Assembly: GCA_034440615.1 (NCBI GenBank)
Contig: JAOTOM010005053.1
Location: forward strand, 377,501-441,500
Reading direction: 5' to 3'
Source of the DNA: Ashinkailepas kermadecensis
Lineage: Eukaryota > Arthropoda > Thecostraca > Neolepadidae
DNA length: 64,000 nucleotides
In this document: positions 31,246 through 43,340 of the stretch, in pieces
How the letters are laid out: the number at the start of each line of letters is the position of its first letter
Position numbering within the stretch: the stretch's first letter is position 1
Made by a program: the position numbers and the translations under genes
Notes under the pieces: model-generated
What the model was told of the DNA's origin: nothing
What the model saw: the letters and a program-made list of their open reading frames with translations, nothing else
The model's database searches: none

Positions 31246-32560
31246 CCCGTGACCTCGCTCAGATCATTGCGCGTGCGTACTGGCCGCTGCTGCCGAACCG
31301 CACTCGGACACGTCGTCCGTTACTGTGTATAACGTGTCATGCAAACTGTACTCTCTCTCTCGCACTCTCGCACTCTGGTTCTGGCTATCGCCGCCCGATA
31401 TACGTACCGACAAGTTACGGATCTTTGGAACTCGCCAACGGACACATCATAAGAAACGTAGCCACTCAAGCCGCTACACCAGCAACGCACCTGTGCGGAT
31501 CAAAGCGGGAGCGAAAACTCTGGAGCAATTAAGCGCCGAACCCGGGTTAATCACCTCGTTCTGGCCCGCTACACCGTCCCAACCAGTCAAAAACAAGAAT
31601 GTTTTGAAGCACAGGCAAACCCGAGCGGCACGAACGCCACAAGATCAAAGGCGGCATCTGGAACATCAACTAAAGGCGAACCAGAGTAATCGCCTGGCAC
31701 GCTGTCCAGCTGGCCACCAGAGGTGCGAGCACAAGATGATCCAGATCAACAGGAGAAAGGTCATTAGGCCGTGGGATCGGTGACCCAGGTCTGCGCCGTC
31801 AGCTCAGCGGAAAATTTCCAGTCCCGGCGGACCGTCCTGACGGTTCCAGGCGGTTTCACGATACACACGGCCTAAGGGGAAGACAAATGTACTCCCACCA
31901 ATCAAGAGGAAGAACACAACCCAGAGCCCTCGTAGTGGCCAGAGGATAAAGGAGGCGGGGCTACAGCAAATCGAAGAAACTGGCAGACAGACAGAAAACG
32001 CTCTCTCTCCGACTCTCTATCTCGCTCGGAGACAATCTCACTCGGGCAGTCTCTCACTCACGGACGGAGCAATCTCAGGCAGAGTCGAGACGACCGAGGA
32101 GGCCAGCCGACCAGCAAAATGTGAGTGCCATCGGTCTGCCGTTCCTTCTTCCTTCTTCCAAACCGGCCTATTTCTATCACAGCTATTTCCCCCTCAACCT
32201 AATTCATTGTTGAAAGGAGCGAACCGTCTTATGGGAGGGGGGGGGGGACAACTAGAATAAATTAAAGGTGATGTGTGGGGAGGTATGTGCGACACGGCCG
32301 GTGGCGCCGACGTCGCACGCCTAGTACAGAAGGGCAGGGTATGTAGGTATGTATGGGGAGGGGGGGATTGAACGAAGAAGGCGTGTGCCAGGAACGTGTC
32401 TCGGTCCTGTTGTCGTGCAATGTAAATAAATGTAAATATATTACCCTTGATGATATAATTGTTTGAGCGCACCAGCAGAGACACGGATCACTTGCCCAGC
32501 TTTTGACGTGCATAATTAGCGGTGAGAGGGAATATTTGGGATAAAAAGCTTGGGCTAACC
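31246..32560. other. Repeat-like sequence, no gene recognised
   Basis: CT-rich stretches near 31,345-31,375 and 31,995-32,070. ORFs here have no recognisable domains. A retroelement long terminal repeat is possible but not supported by a second copy. Confidence 0.3.
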
Positions 32561-32599
32561 ATCAGGGATCCTAGGCACAAACCGGATCCTAACATCCGC

Positions 32600-32775
32600 C
32601 TTTAGGACCTCGGGCCGGAGTGGGTCGTGAAAATGACCATCGTTCGGCCTAATATGCCGTACGTTGAAAACTGTGCGTGCACCATCCGCCTCGCAAGGTC
32701 TGAGCGGGTCGTGAAAATGACCATCGTTCGGTCTCAGAGTAAGCACGTTGAAAACTGTGCTTGCAATATCTATGC
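32600..32775 (+). repeat. Two-copy tandem duplication, about 80 bp
   Basis: GGGTCGTGAAAATGACCATC and GTTGAAAACTGTGC occur twice, at 32,620-32,675 and 32,706-32,762. Confidence 0.85.
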
Positions 32776-33139
32776 TTTCCCCTCCTCGTCCAAAGCGTTC
32801 GACCCTCACATTAACCGGAGCTAAAGAAGGAATATTATAGTTTAAGTACCCGCCGTGGTGCAAACTAATTCACAAATTAAAAAAAAAACTCTAGGGGCGC
32901 CATCCAGCTGTGAGTTCAGTGGCGTAACTTTCATGATGACCCAGAAAGCATTGAGGTCGGATGCCGATGGCCGAGTCAGCGACCGTCCGTAGGGATTAAC
33001 GAAATGGCTGTCGTCAGGTTACGACCCTCCCAGACCAACGGTTGCGTGGTAAATACCTCGGCGATCAGGTAGATGGAGGGGAGGATATTTACGTCCAGAA
33101 CTGAAATGGCGGCCGTGCCTCGGGGGGGGGGGGGGCTGA

Positions 33140-33215
33140 GGGGTGCGTGCCGCACTTCTCGCTGATGGGGCGTGCCGCAGTTTTCGCTGAGGGTACGTGC
33201 CACGCTTTTCGCTCG
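33140..33215. repeat. About 29-bp tandem repeat, 3 units
   Basis: CGTGCCGCAGTTTTCGCTGA and related units, repeated three times next to a poly(G) run. Confidence 0.7.
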
Positions 33216-33299
33216 GATAGACAAGAATAGTACCGTGGGTACTCTCCCGATACCAGGGATGATTCACACATGATTCACACATGATGCTTGGATATGTGC

Positions 33300-35574
33300 C
33301 TGAGAGTAACTTGCCATATGAAGTAAATTTATAAGCGAGGCAGCCGACCTGCGAGCCGTCCTCCTATGGACTGAACGTTCTCGGGTAATGGTAATGAGTG
33401 CCTAAGCCAGTTTAAATTGTCTAGAATATTAATGTTGTTATATATATATGATCTACATTTGGTTGATGTTTAATTGCGGGAGGGGGCGAGGAAGGTACAC
33501 TTCGGGGGCATTAGTTCACATGCTCTGCATCTTTGACCGTAAAATCCCGCTGGCCTCTGTGACCCAGGGGCGCAGATGGGGCGGGCATAGCATGTAGGTG
33601 GGAGGGGCCGTTAAGGAAGGCACCACATTGAGTCCGTCGAGTTTGGCGCCGGACCATAGGGTAATGCAAAACACTGCACGGTCGTGAGTCCGCCCCCATT
33701 CGCCATACGTTTTGGCATGGAGCTGTATAGTGTTTCGGGGGAACGTACGGACAGGTTTGGCGTGCCGTAAGCCCCGAGGCTGAAAGGGTAGGGTAGGCTA
33801 AGTTATACAGACGGCCAGGGGACGTGCCCAACGTGGTAGGGATCCGTGCCCGCCCGAGGACACCTTGACCTGGTCGCACAGTGTACAGCGAATAAGGCCC
33901 GGTGCGGTATCGACTGTCTTTAAGGCTAGGTAGGTCGGTCAAAGACACCCGAGCACTTGTATAAGCCCTCGGAGCCAGTACGATGGGCCTCTCGTAGCAT
34001 TGACCCGCCCCGTCTCGGGGGGGGAGAGTTTACACCCCCCCTGAGGTTTTCCCAGGATAACGGGAAAACGGCGACGCGCAGCGACGCGAAACTTTCAGTA
34101 CCTTTTCATTCACCTTTTGTGCGTCTGACCTGGCAATTTCAACTTCAGGTCATGTGAGGTCATTGGGCTAGCTGAGGTCAAAGAGGACGACCTCCGAAAA
34201 TGTTTCAAGATCGATAGTTCATGTAAATGAAAATATATTTAAATGAAACGTGGCACATTCGTACATATGATCTGTGGCTACAAATTGTACATCTCGGATT
34301 TGTGTTAGATATTAGGCAGTGACCTGAGGTCACGGCCAATTTTGGGCCCATTTTCCCATTGTTGCAACATGTATACTCTTCAACCCCCATTTTTACCTTG
34401 GTAGGTGTGCAGAAACATCAGGAGAATTTCCTCATTAAATTTACTTGACCTTCGTGAAGTGACCTGAGGTCAGTAGAAAATAGTGTACGCTAAGTGGGCT
34501 AAACCTTTTCCGACAATCCTGTTTGTATGGTTTATTTCAAGGTATCAATGCTTGCATGGTATCAAAATTGCACTTCACGATCTAAATTACTCCCAGAAAT
34601 CAAAACTATGAATCATACTCAAGGTCAAGGTCATCCTAAATGATTGTGCTATAACGATTTCTTTGTATGAGGATCGATAGCTCATGCTCGCGAAAATATA
34701 TTGAAATGAAGGTACCACATGACCACAGCTTGGCAGTAATTACAACACATACCTTTAATTTGTGCTTGAGGTCAGGTTTTTGGCCTAAGGTCACTGCCAC
34801 TTTAGCCCATGTTTCGTCAATGTGACTATTGTTGTAATATTTATGCTTTGATGTCTACCTTTTTGGGCTTTGTATGCATGCTGAAGATTCAGAAGCTGAA
34901 AATTCAGAAATGTGTTCGACCTCCGTAAATGACCTGCGGTCACGGTAAGGTAAAAGCCGCAATGTGAACCAAATATATTTAGATACCCTCATTCGTTTGT
35001 TATATTTTCGAGTTCCATGGCCTAAACAACATCAAATTACCCAATGCAACTAACATTGTAAATCATAGTCAGGGTCAAATTATTCCTAGGTCATCGTCGT
35101 ATGAGGAAAATGCATACAAAATTGGTCGTGTAAAATCGACACGACCTATCGTCACCTACTTTCTAAGCAAGGTACGTTGTAATGCAAAGTATCTGTGAAC
35201 TCAGTTTCATGTAGCGCTTGCCAGTGTGCAAATCTACATGACAAATCACGATTCGATCGGGGAGAGAGGGGGCTGGCCCTGCAACACGATAAGTAATCGA
35301 AAAATGTTCACGAAGTTAGGCTTGACTAGGGTGCGACAATACCCGACCCAGCGTCTGAACGCACGTGTGGCGAAAGGCCATAACTTTTATTTGCGTACTT
35401 CACCCGCAGGGACAGCATCCGTTCGCACGTGTGGGTTACACCTCTGTTTGGTTTCGTCCTCGCTCGCCGGGAAAACACCACGTGGGTACAGTATGTCCAG
35501 CTCATGACAAATATACAGGCAGCTAGTTGCCCAAAGACATTGGTGTGAGTAGCACGCGTCTCCAGTAGTCGAAC
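33300..35574. other. Intergenic sequence upstream of the piggyBac gene
   Basis: No ORF with family resemblance. Several TGACCT..AGGTCA palindromes lie between 34,130 and 34,960. The left terminus of the piggyBac element must lie in this region or further left, but I could not identify a TTAA-flanked inverted repeat. Confidence 0.35.
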
Positions 35575-36194
35575 ATGTCTCACGCGCGCCGCCTGACGCG
35601 CGAAGACATAGTGCGCCTCATGGCAGACTCGAACAGTGGCTCGGAGTGTGGAGACGGGACAGAGTCGGAGCCGGACCATGTGGAAACGCTGTCCAAGAGC
35701 GAAGAGGAAGGTGGGGTGTCGCTCCCGCCCCCACGGTCGTCACCCTCGACGTCATCTCTTCCACCGCCGCCGCCGCTGCCGCTGCCGCTGCCGCCGTCGC
35801 TGCCGCCGTCGCTTCCGCCGTCGCTGCCGCCACAGCCCTCAGCTGCGGCGAGAGGGGCCCAGCGCGAGCTGACAAAATCGCAACGAAAGCTGGCTGGGGC
35901 TGATCTTCAGGAATTGGAGCAGGCACCTGCCACCTATGTGGTCCACAGGCGCGGCGATGCTCCTTCTGAGTGGACAACTCAGCCCGGGCCAGCCCGCCGG
36001 CGTCGCGATGCAGCCAACCTCCTAACACAGCAATCCGGGCTGAAGGGCCGTGGAAGCGAAAGCGGTGACAAAGGAAGTCGAAGCCTTCCAACTACTTGTC
36101 TCGCCCCAAGTCATAGAAAATGTGGTGCGTCACACCAACAAAAAGCTGGACATGCTTCGCCGACAGCAGCCTCAGAATGAGAAGAGCTCTCATC
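35575..36194 (+). pseudogene. piggyBac-type transposase, N-terminal part
   Basis: Starts at ATG 35,575 with MSHARRLTREDIVRLMADS, then an acidic region (SEEEGG), a Pro/Leu-rich repeat and RRRDAANLLTQQSGLKG. A frameshift near 36,045 moves to the frame that reads EAFQLLVSPQVIENVVRHTN and LDMLRRQQPQNEKSSH. There it is broken by the 9.3-kb insertion at 36,195. Acidic N-terminus followed by NLL...GLKG and VIENVVRHTN-type helices fit the DDE_Tnp_1_7 family. Confidence 0.8.
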
Positions 36195-37716
36195 CAGGGG
36201 CGTCGATTTGTATCCTTTTGTGGGGCCATGGCCCCACCAATGTTGATTTTGCCCCCCCATGCTGATTTGTCCCCCCCAATAACCTACGCTATTTTATGCT
36301 GGTAAGAAAGCTAAAGGGAAAAAAATGAAAAACACCATGCTAAGTAGAAACATTCATGTTAGCCAGCACATTTTGTACTGAAAAGAAACAGATTTGGATT
36401 GGATAGTGGACTGACTATCCAATCTACCTTTTGCTGAAAAATTTAAAATTGTGTGCAAAAAACAAACAAAATAGCTAGATTTCCCTCCACTGTGGAAGTA
36501 CAGCTTACATCATAAAATGTTGAGATTAGCTGATGCCGATGCATTTTAAACCAGATTGTCTGAAAGAAATCTGCTAAGCAACTAAGCAACAATTGCATGG
36601 TCATACTGATGTTTGTACACACCACCAATGGCAAAACCACATGCATATGGAGCTTGAACATGATTCATTCCATTCTCAATTTCCAGTCATTGTCAAACTT
36701 GCATGCGATCCAGTCCAGTGAAAAACAATCATTGTTATCATTAAGATTGTGGATATACAAACTAGAATTATCTTCAGCAACCTACCCATCACACCGTCAG
36801 CTTGATATTTACCAAGGTACCTACCTACATGCTCAATGACAATGTGCATGCATTCAATATTGATATGGGGAAACCCAATCTCAAACTGAACCAACGAAAG
36901 CCACGTATGAGCCAATCTGCCAGCCTATGAAACCATGAGGGAAAAAGTCAGCAAGAAGCCGTATCGTTAGGCGTCAGACGCAATGTTACTGCGGACATCG
37001 AAGAGGTCTCCAGTAAAGAAAGAAAACAGGTTCCATTCAAGAACTCTGAAACATGCGCCCCGACAAGCGGTCCCGGATGCTTACTAGTGTGTGCGCGAAG
37101 AATATAGTTACAATTTATAAGACTCTGTCTCCATAAAATATGATGCGAAGTGCATTTATGAAAGTTTGCTTGCATTCAGACGTCAATTTTATTGTCACTT
37201 GCAGTGACCTATTGCGCATATTGTTACTTTCCGTATTTCCTTTTTGAACTATTTTCCACCATAGACGGCCGGCAGCCGGCCGCCTCCGGCCCGTCACCAA
37301 CCGCCCGCCATTCATAACATGACGGGGCGCGGGATTCCTATTCCCTGAATGTTAATGGGCCCCAACGCCAAGGTTACAGGCAGATTTTCATATTTGAAAC
37401 GATAGACGATGTGCGTGGCATGAATTCCGCCACCATTATAGTTGAGGCGACAGATTTTGGCGAAATTGTTTAAGAACATTACGCGTATGGGCGTTGACGA
37501 GAAAGAATGCATCTACAACCATGAATTTCTCCTACACCATTTTGGCGTGGCAGAGCCGATGTTGCTTAGTATTGTTGAAGGGCGGAACTTTACTTTCTAT
37601 CGTGCCACCGCTCGGCGGCCCTATGGATCATCTAGGCAGCAACCGTCGGCGCTTGACGTAATCGAGCCATGCGAGAACGTCAATAATGTCGCAAAGCTCC
37701 CTGTCAAAAGGTAAAA

Positions 37717-38560
37717 AGTGACAGGGTTAGACATCTATAAAAGTAGTCGAGTATGACATTAGAAGGCAGCTGATTTTATGCCGGTTTATTTGAGACCATT
37801 GGAAATTAATTCGCTAATGTAGAACATCTGATATAGAATTAAAAGCAATACAATTTGATAATTTGAGACACAAATCCTGGAATTTAGTGCAAAATAACCG
37901 GGTTAGATATCTATAAAGTTATTCGAGTATGACATCAGAAGGCAGCGGATTTTATGCCGGTTTATTTAAGACCATTGGAAATTAATTCGGTAACGTAGAA
38001 CATCTGATATACAATTTAAAGGAATATAATGCGATAATTCGATATGTAAATCCTATAATTGAGTGCAAAAATGACAGGGTTAGAAAACTATAAAAGTAGT
38101 CGAGTATGGCATCATAAGGCAACGGATTGTATGCCTGTTTATTTAAGACCATTGAAAATTAATTCGGTAATGTAGAACATCTGATATACAATATAAAGTG
38201 ATGCAATGTGATAATTTGGGATACAAGTTCTGGAATTGAGTGCAAAAGTGACAGGGTTAAACCTTCATGGAAGTTATTCAAGATGATATAAAAATGTAGC
38301 ACGTTCGATTTCCGTTTAGTTAAGAACTTTGGAAATTGTCAGGACGTCACACAGAAGATGTATGACACGTGTTTATCACAAGATGTTGAGTAGCCAATTG
38401 CTCCAATTTCACTTTAAGGGCAAAGTGACAGGGTGAAATGATTTGATAATGAAACGAACTACACATCATAAGAGAGCTAGTTTCAATGTTGTTCAGATTG
38501 GACCATTGGAAATTACTTGCACCTCGTCTAGAAACCAGAATATAGCATTAATAAAAGCAA
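37717..38560. repeat. 177-bp satellite-like tandem repeat, about 4.8 units
   Basis: ACAGGGTTAGA-type unit starts lie at 37,721, 37,897, 38,074, 38,251 and 38,428, spaced 176-177 bp. They share GACCATTGGAAATTAATTCG and GTAGAACATCTGATATA. The last unit is more diverged. It lies inside the 9.3-kb element. Confidence 0.92.
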
Positions 38561-38899
38561 TCCCACTCTGGTGGTATTCCTTCACAAACCCACCACCAGA
38601 GCGGCGCCACCGGTATTATGTCCGCTTATGACGCCTAACGATAGACACCTCATTATAATTGATATTCCTGAAGAAAGCAATATATATTAAGCTATGGCCA
38701 CACATGACTTCCTAAACAAACCCTATAGAGTCATACAAGACCAATGTCTGGTAGCGCACATTAAATGCCACCCACGATACTATTACCTTAGAAGGTACAC
38801 CAAAGTTCGCCTTCAAGCTTTGGTGACGTCATAGTTTTTTCCTCTTATTTTGCATAAATTGGTAGCATCAGGCATGTTTCAATTTCACTGCGCATGAGA

Positions 38900-40180
38900 C
38901 AGTTAAAGCATTTGTCAATTTTCAATTTTCAAAGTTTAAAGAACCTAACCCAACCAAACCTAACCTGTCATAAGTTGCTGTTGAATAAAAAATGATGGGT
39001 AAATTTGCAGTTTAAGGTGACTTTTATATTTTTTGGACTTTTTATTCAGAATACCATGTTCATGACGGTGACTAAGATGATGAGACCACTTATTTTAGGT
39101 GAAAATTCATTTTATTTTAATTGGGAAAAATTGATCAATTTTCCAATTTATAAAACCTAAACCAACCTACCCTAACCAAACCTAACTCATTTGTTTGCTT
39201 TATGGTGACAAATGTGTGCAAAACCTTTCTTGGATGGTTGGTTGGTTATTTGGGCGTATGTAAGCTTATATATAAGTTTACGCAGCGTAAGCCCAAATTA
39301 TACGTACAGTGTACAGGTTATTTGGGCTTACGCCACGTAAGCTTATAAAACTTTTCTTGTTCCCACCTTAAAGCACAAAAATACCCAAAAATATCCCAAA
39401 AATTTTACAAACGCGTTCACAAAAAAGAGAACTTTTTCTTCAAAAGCAGCTTAGGTTAGGTTAGGCTGGGTTAGGTTTCTTTTTTTAGGTTGAGAATTTG
39501 CAGAAAATAAATTGCTTGACATTTTTCTTTTTTTTTTTGTTCTCAAAAGGTAGGTTAGGCTAGGTTAGGTTAGGTTTCGTTGCATTAAAAAAAAAAAAAT
39601 GTTTATGCTATGTTACCGAACTCAAAGCCCTTCTTTGGCATTATTTTGCTCACAACCTGAAAAGTAAGCATTTGCACAGAAAATAAGTGGTTCCATCATC
39701 TTAGTCTCCTTCATAAACATGGTATTCTGCAAAAAAAAACTAAAAAATAAAAAAGAACACCTTAAACTGCAAAGTTACCAGATAATTCGCTATTTTTGGG
39801 GGAAACTTTTTTGGAAATTTTTTGAAAAGTTTTCCAACTTGAAAAGCCTAAACTAACCTAACTTAACCAAACCTAACTCATGTTTGCTATATGGAGGCAA
39901 ATGTGTGTAAAAACTTGTCTTGTTACCACCTTAAAGCACAATAATACCGGTTTGGCTAGGTTAGACTAGTTTAGTTTTTTAAATTGGAAAATTTTTTCAA
40001 CAATTTTCAAAAGTAAAATAAAATCGGAAATTTCCCTTCAAAAGCAGCTGACGTTAGGTTCGGTTAGGTTGGGTTCGGTTTTTCAAGTTATAAAATTGTC
40101 AGAAAATATATTGCTTAATTTTTGTTTCTAATTTTTTATCCAAAGGGAGGTTAGGATATCCTAGATTAGGTTATGTTGGT
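38900..40180. repeat. Fold-back repeat family B with TAACC/TTAGG blocks
   Basis: A segment at 38,990-39,100 (GCAGTTTAAGGTGACTT, AGAATACCATGTTCATGA) recurs inverted at 39,645-39,780. Blocks of AACCTAACC lie near one arm and GGTTAGGTTAGG near the other. A module around TTGCTTTATGG..GCAAATGTGTG and CCACCTTAAAGCACAA is repeated at 39,200 and 39,880, and again at 60,950-61,010. Confidence 0.75.
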
Positions 40181-40685
40181 TATGGTATGGATTCACTAAT
40201 GAGTGAATCCATACCATTCCCACTGGAGTATAAAAGCTACATCATAGCCTTACTTCTATAACGTATATCACAAGAACCCATCTCGATTCTACTGCTCACT
40301 CAGGACACCATAGAAGTCAATTAATGAAAGTGTTACTTCATTACCTGCATTGCTAATGTAAACAGAAAGAAGTCCTTTGAACCATATGCAAATGGAGCAG
40401 CACCTTCACAGTGCTGCTCCATCCACATCCAACTCCAACCCTGACCAAACTTCAGTAGCGCATCCATCTCCAAAGCAGCCTGCGAAGAAGGTATGCATTG
40501 CAGCAAAAGTACTATGATCTGAATTCCATGGTATCCCTGTTGCCTAATAGTCCATCCTTGCCTATCCATGTAGGAGATGTTTGACCTTCCTCAAACTGTC
40601 TGGAGAACTTGGGAGTTGAAATCACTTGTGAGTGATGAAGCAGATGAGTTATTCCTGTATGCTTATGTCGCATAATTGCATGGCA

Positions 40686-41710
40686 CAGTGACATGCCGAA
40701 TGGGGAGGGGACACTGTGGGCAGTTGCCTCCCTGACAGGTTGTGGGGCCCTCAAGAATCGCGTCGAGCTCCGGACAAAAATTGCGCCAGTCTCCTTAAAA
40801 ATCCCGTTTATGCCCCCAATAATCGCACCGAGGCCCCGAAAAATCACATTCGGGGCTAAAAAGTCGCGCAGGGAATTTTGAAAAGGAAGCTGGGGCCTGA
40901 AAAGTTCCCGCCTGGACCCCTGAAAATCACGCTGGGGGCTCAAAAGAATCGTGATGGGGCTCAAGAAAATCACGACGGAGGCCACAAACGGTCGGGCCCG
41001 GGGCCCCGGAAAGTCACGCCGAACCTAGGGGTACCAAGAATTATCGTCCTGACAATCACGCTAGGGGTATGACAAGTCGTACCGGGGCTTCAAAAGTCTC
41101 ATTGTGATCACCCAGCAAATGAAGCCGGGGAAACGAAAAACAGTCCCGACATGGAAATTCACCCTGGGTCTCAATAACCGCTCCAAAAGCCCACAAAACG
41201 TGTTGGGCCCCCCAAAGCGTGTCGCAGCCACTAAATCTCGCGCGTGAGATCCGAACAAATGACCACGGGGCCCCCAAATATCGCGTTCGGGACCCAAAAT
41301 TCCGTCGGTAGTCCCAAAACTTAACGTGGGTAATCCAAAGCGTACCGAGTTTCGCAAAAAGCGACAGGGCATTAAAATATGCGCTGCAGCTCGAAATAAA
41401 CACACCGGGAGCGCTAAATAAAAACATAACGGAGGCCCTCAAGGCACACCAGGGTCATGAGACCACACGGGGCCTCAAAAACAGGCTGGGCCCTCAAAAA
41501 GGGACTTGATCGTAAACAAGGAACAAAAAGACCGGGCACTAAATAAACACATCGGCGTCTTCGAAAACGCGCCCATACGTAAAAAAAATATCATCGGTGT
41601 ATAAAACAGCAACAAAGCTGTAAAAAAGAGCCTGGTCTCAAACATGTGCAGGGCCCCTAACACCAATTGGCTGGAGCCCTAAAACACATCCATAGAAGAA
41701 GAAAAACGCA
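40686..41710. mobile_element. CAGTGRC-terminus element with degenerate 25-30 bp GC-rich repeats, copy 1
   Basis: Begins CAGTGACATGCCGAATGG, matching 16 of 18 bases of the reversed terminus at 56,965. It is filled with a degenerate repeat (GGGGCCCCTGAAAATCACGC-like). The far end may be near 42,390, where GGTACGCCATTA is followed by CCATGGCA, compared with GCATGGCA before 40,686. Confidence 0.6.
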
Positions 41711-42414
41711 AAGGGTAAAAAAAACGAACACCTAGCTAGGCTCACGGCTCGGTAGTCAATCTGGGAGCTTATTCAACCAAAGAGATGAAGTGCATCAAAG
41801 GTCAGTGTGTCTCCGGATTTCTTAATTACGAGAAAATGTGAGAAGAAGAGAACTAATACATCGAATTAAATTGATCGATTGTTTTCCAGTGAGCCGCATT
41901 ACCAAGCATTCCACATGTCAAATGTGGCACAAGACTATTACGTGACAGTAATTAGCAAAACGTGGGAGACCTAGCAGAAACCGGAGAAGCGCACGTAGAG
42001 TGGCGAATGCGCCGACTGCGCAAGGCGGGTGTACACGTGCACGAACGTTGGCGTTTTGGCGACCAGGCGTTATTAATTGGAATGCATGATATTGGCAAAT
42101 TTTAAATTTTGAGTGCTTTGTTCAGGTGTAATTTTAGCAGTGTGAGGTGACTTTTCAAGGGATACCAAAAGAAAAACATTCAAGCAGGATGGGGAGGAGT
42201 TAGGGTTAAAATCCGGTGATTCAGAAATAATGGTGGTAGAATTGGCCCCCTCCTAATTATTATATAACACAAATATGAAGAACCCCCTTTGATTTTTTTA
42301 TGGAAGTCCGGGGACTTTTTTAATGGGGTAGGTGGACACCTTCCAAATCAGTTTGCCTCCTCTCGCAATTCCTAGGTACGCCATTACCATGGCATGACAT
42401 AATTTGACCTGTTG

Positions 42415-43340
42415 ATGGCTATAATCCGCCGAAATGGACGGTGTACTCCGCGGCCCCGTTCCGCCACAGTGGACGGTGTGCTCCGCAGCCCCGGTCCGTT
42501 ACAATGGATGGTGTACTCCACGGCCCTGGTCCGCCACAGTGGACGGTGTGCTCCGCGGCCCTGGTTCGTTACAACGGACAGTGTACTCCACGGCCCTGAT
42601 CCGCCACAGTGGTCAGTTTGCTCGGCGACCCTGATCTACCACAGTACATGATGTACTCCGCGGTCCTGATCCGCCGCAGAGGATCAGGATCAGTTCACTA
42701 TGCTTTGCGGCCCTAGTCTGTCATAGTAGGTGTGCCCCACGGCCCCGGTCCACCACAGTGAACGGTGTACTCCGCGACCCTGGTTTGCCACAGTTCATGA
42801 TGTACTCCGCGGCCCTGGTCCGCCACAGTGGACGGTGTGCTACGCGCCTCCGGTCCGTTACGGTGGACCATGTGCTCCGCGGCACCGGTCCCCCAGAGTG
42901 GATGGTGTGCTTCGCGGCTCTGGTTCGCCACAGTAGGAGGTGCGCTCCACAGCCCGGGTCCGTCACAGTGGATGGTGTGCTCTGCGACCCTGGCCCGCCA
43001 CAGTGGACGTCAGGGTCGAACAAACGGGCTTTTCCTGGATGTTGCCATCCATATCATTATCCTCGTCACAAAATTATCATCTATGTTGTTTCCTCCATGT
43101 GTTTTCAATTTCGACGTCTGATGGTGTTATTCGACAATGAATTGCCCCGTGGTAAAGTGCTCAAGATTCACCTGAAGCTTCAAAGTGAGATTCTGATGCC
43201 AAGGTTTGAAGGAAAGTATCCTCTCCGTATTCCATCACTGATAAATTGTCCTCTCCTCATCCAGGATTGCAAAGTATAAATCCAACCCTGGTAGACGGTG
43301 CGTTCTCCGCGGCCCTGGTCAGTCACAGTGAACGGTGTGG
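42415..43340. repeat. 35-bp minisatellite interrupted at 43,021-43,290
   Basis: About 17 units built on CCGCCACAGTGGACGGTGTG and CTCCGCGGCCCTGG occupy 42,415-43,020. One more relic lies at 43,293-43,340 after about 270 bp of unrelated sequence, probably an insertion. Confidence 0.88.

Noticed and set aside
35575..36180. An independent host gene starting at 35,575
   Set aside because: Its frame continues, after one frameshift and the excised 9.3-kb element, straight into the piggyBac catalytic core, so it is the N-terminus of that transposase.
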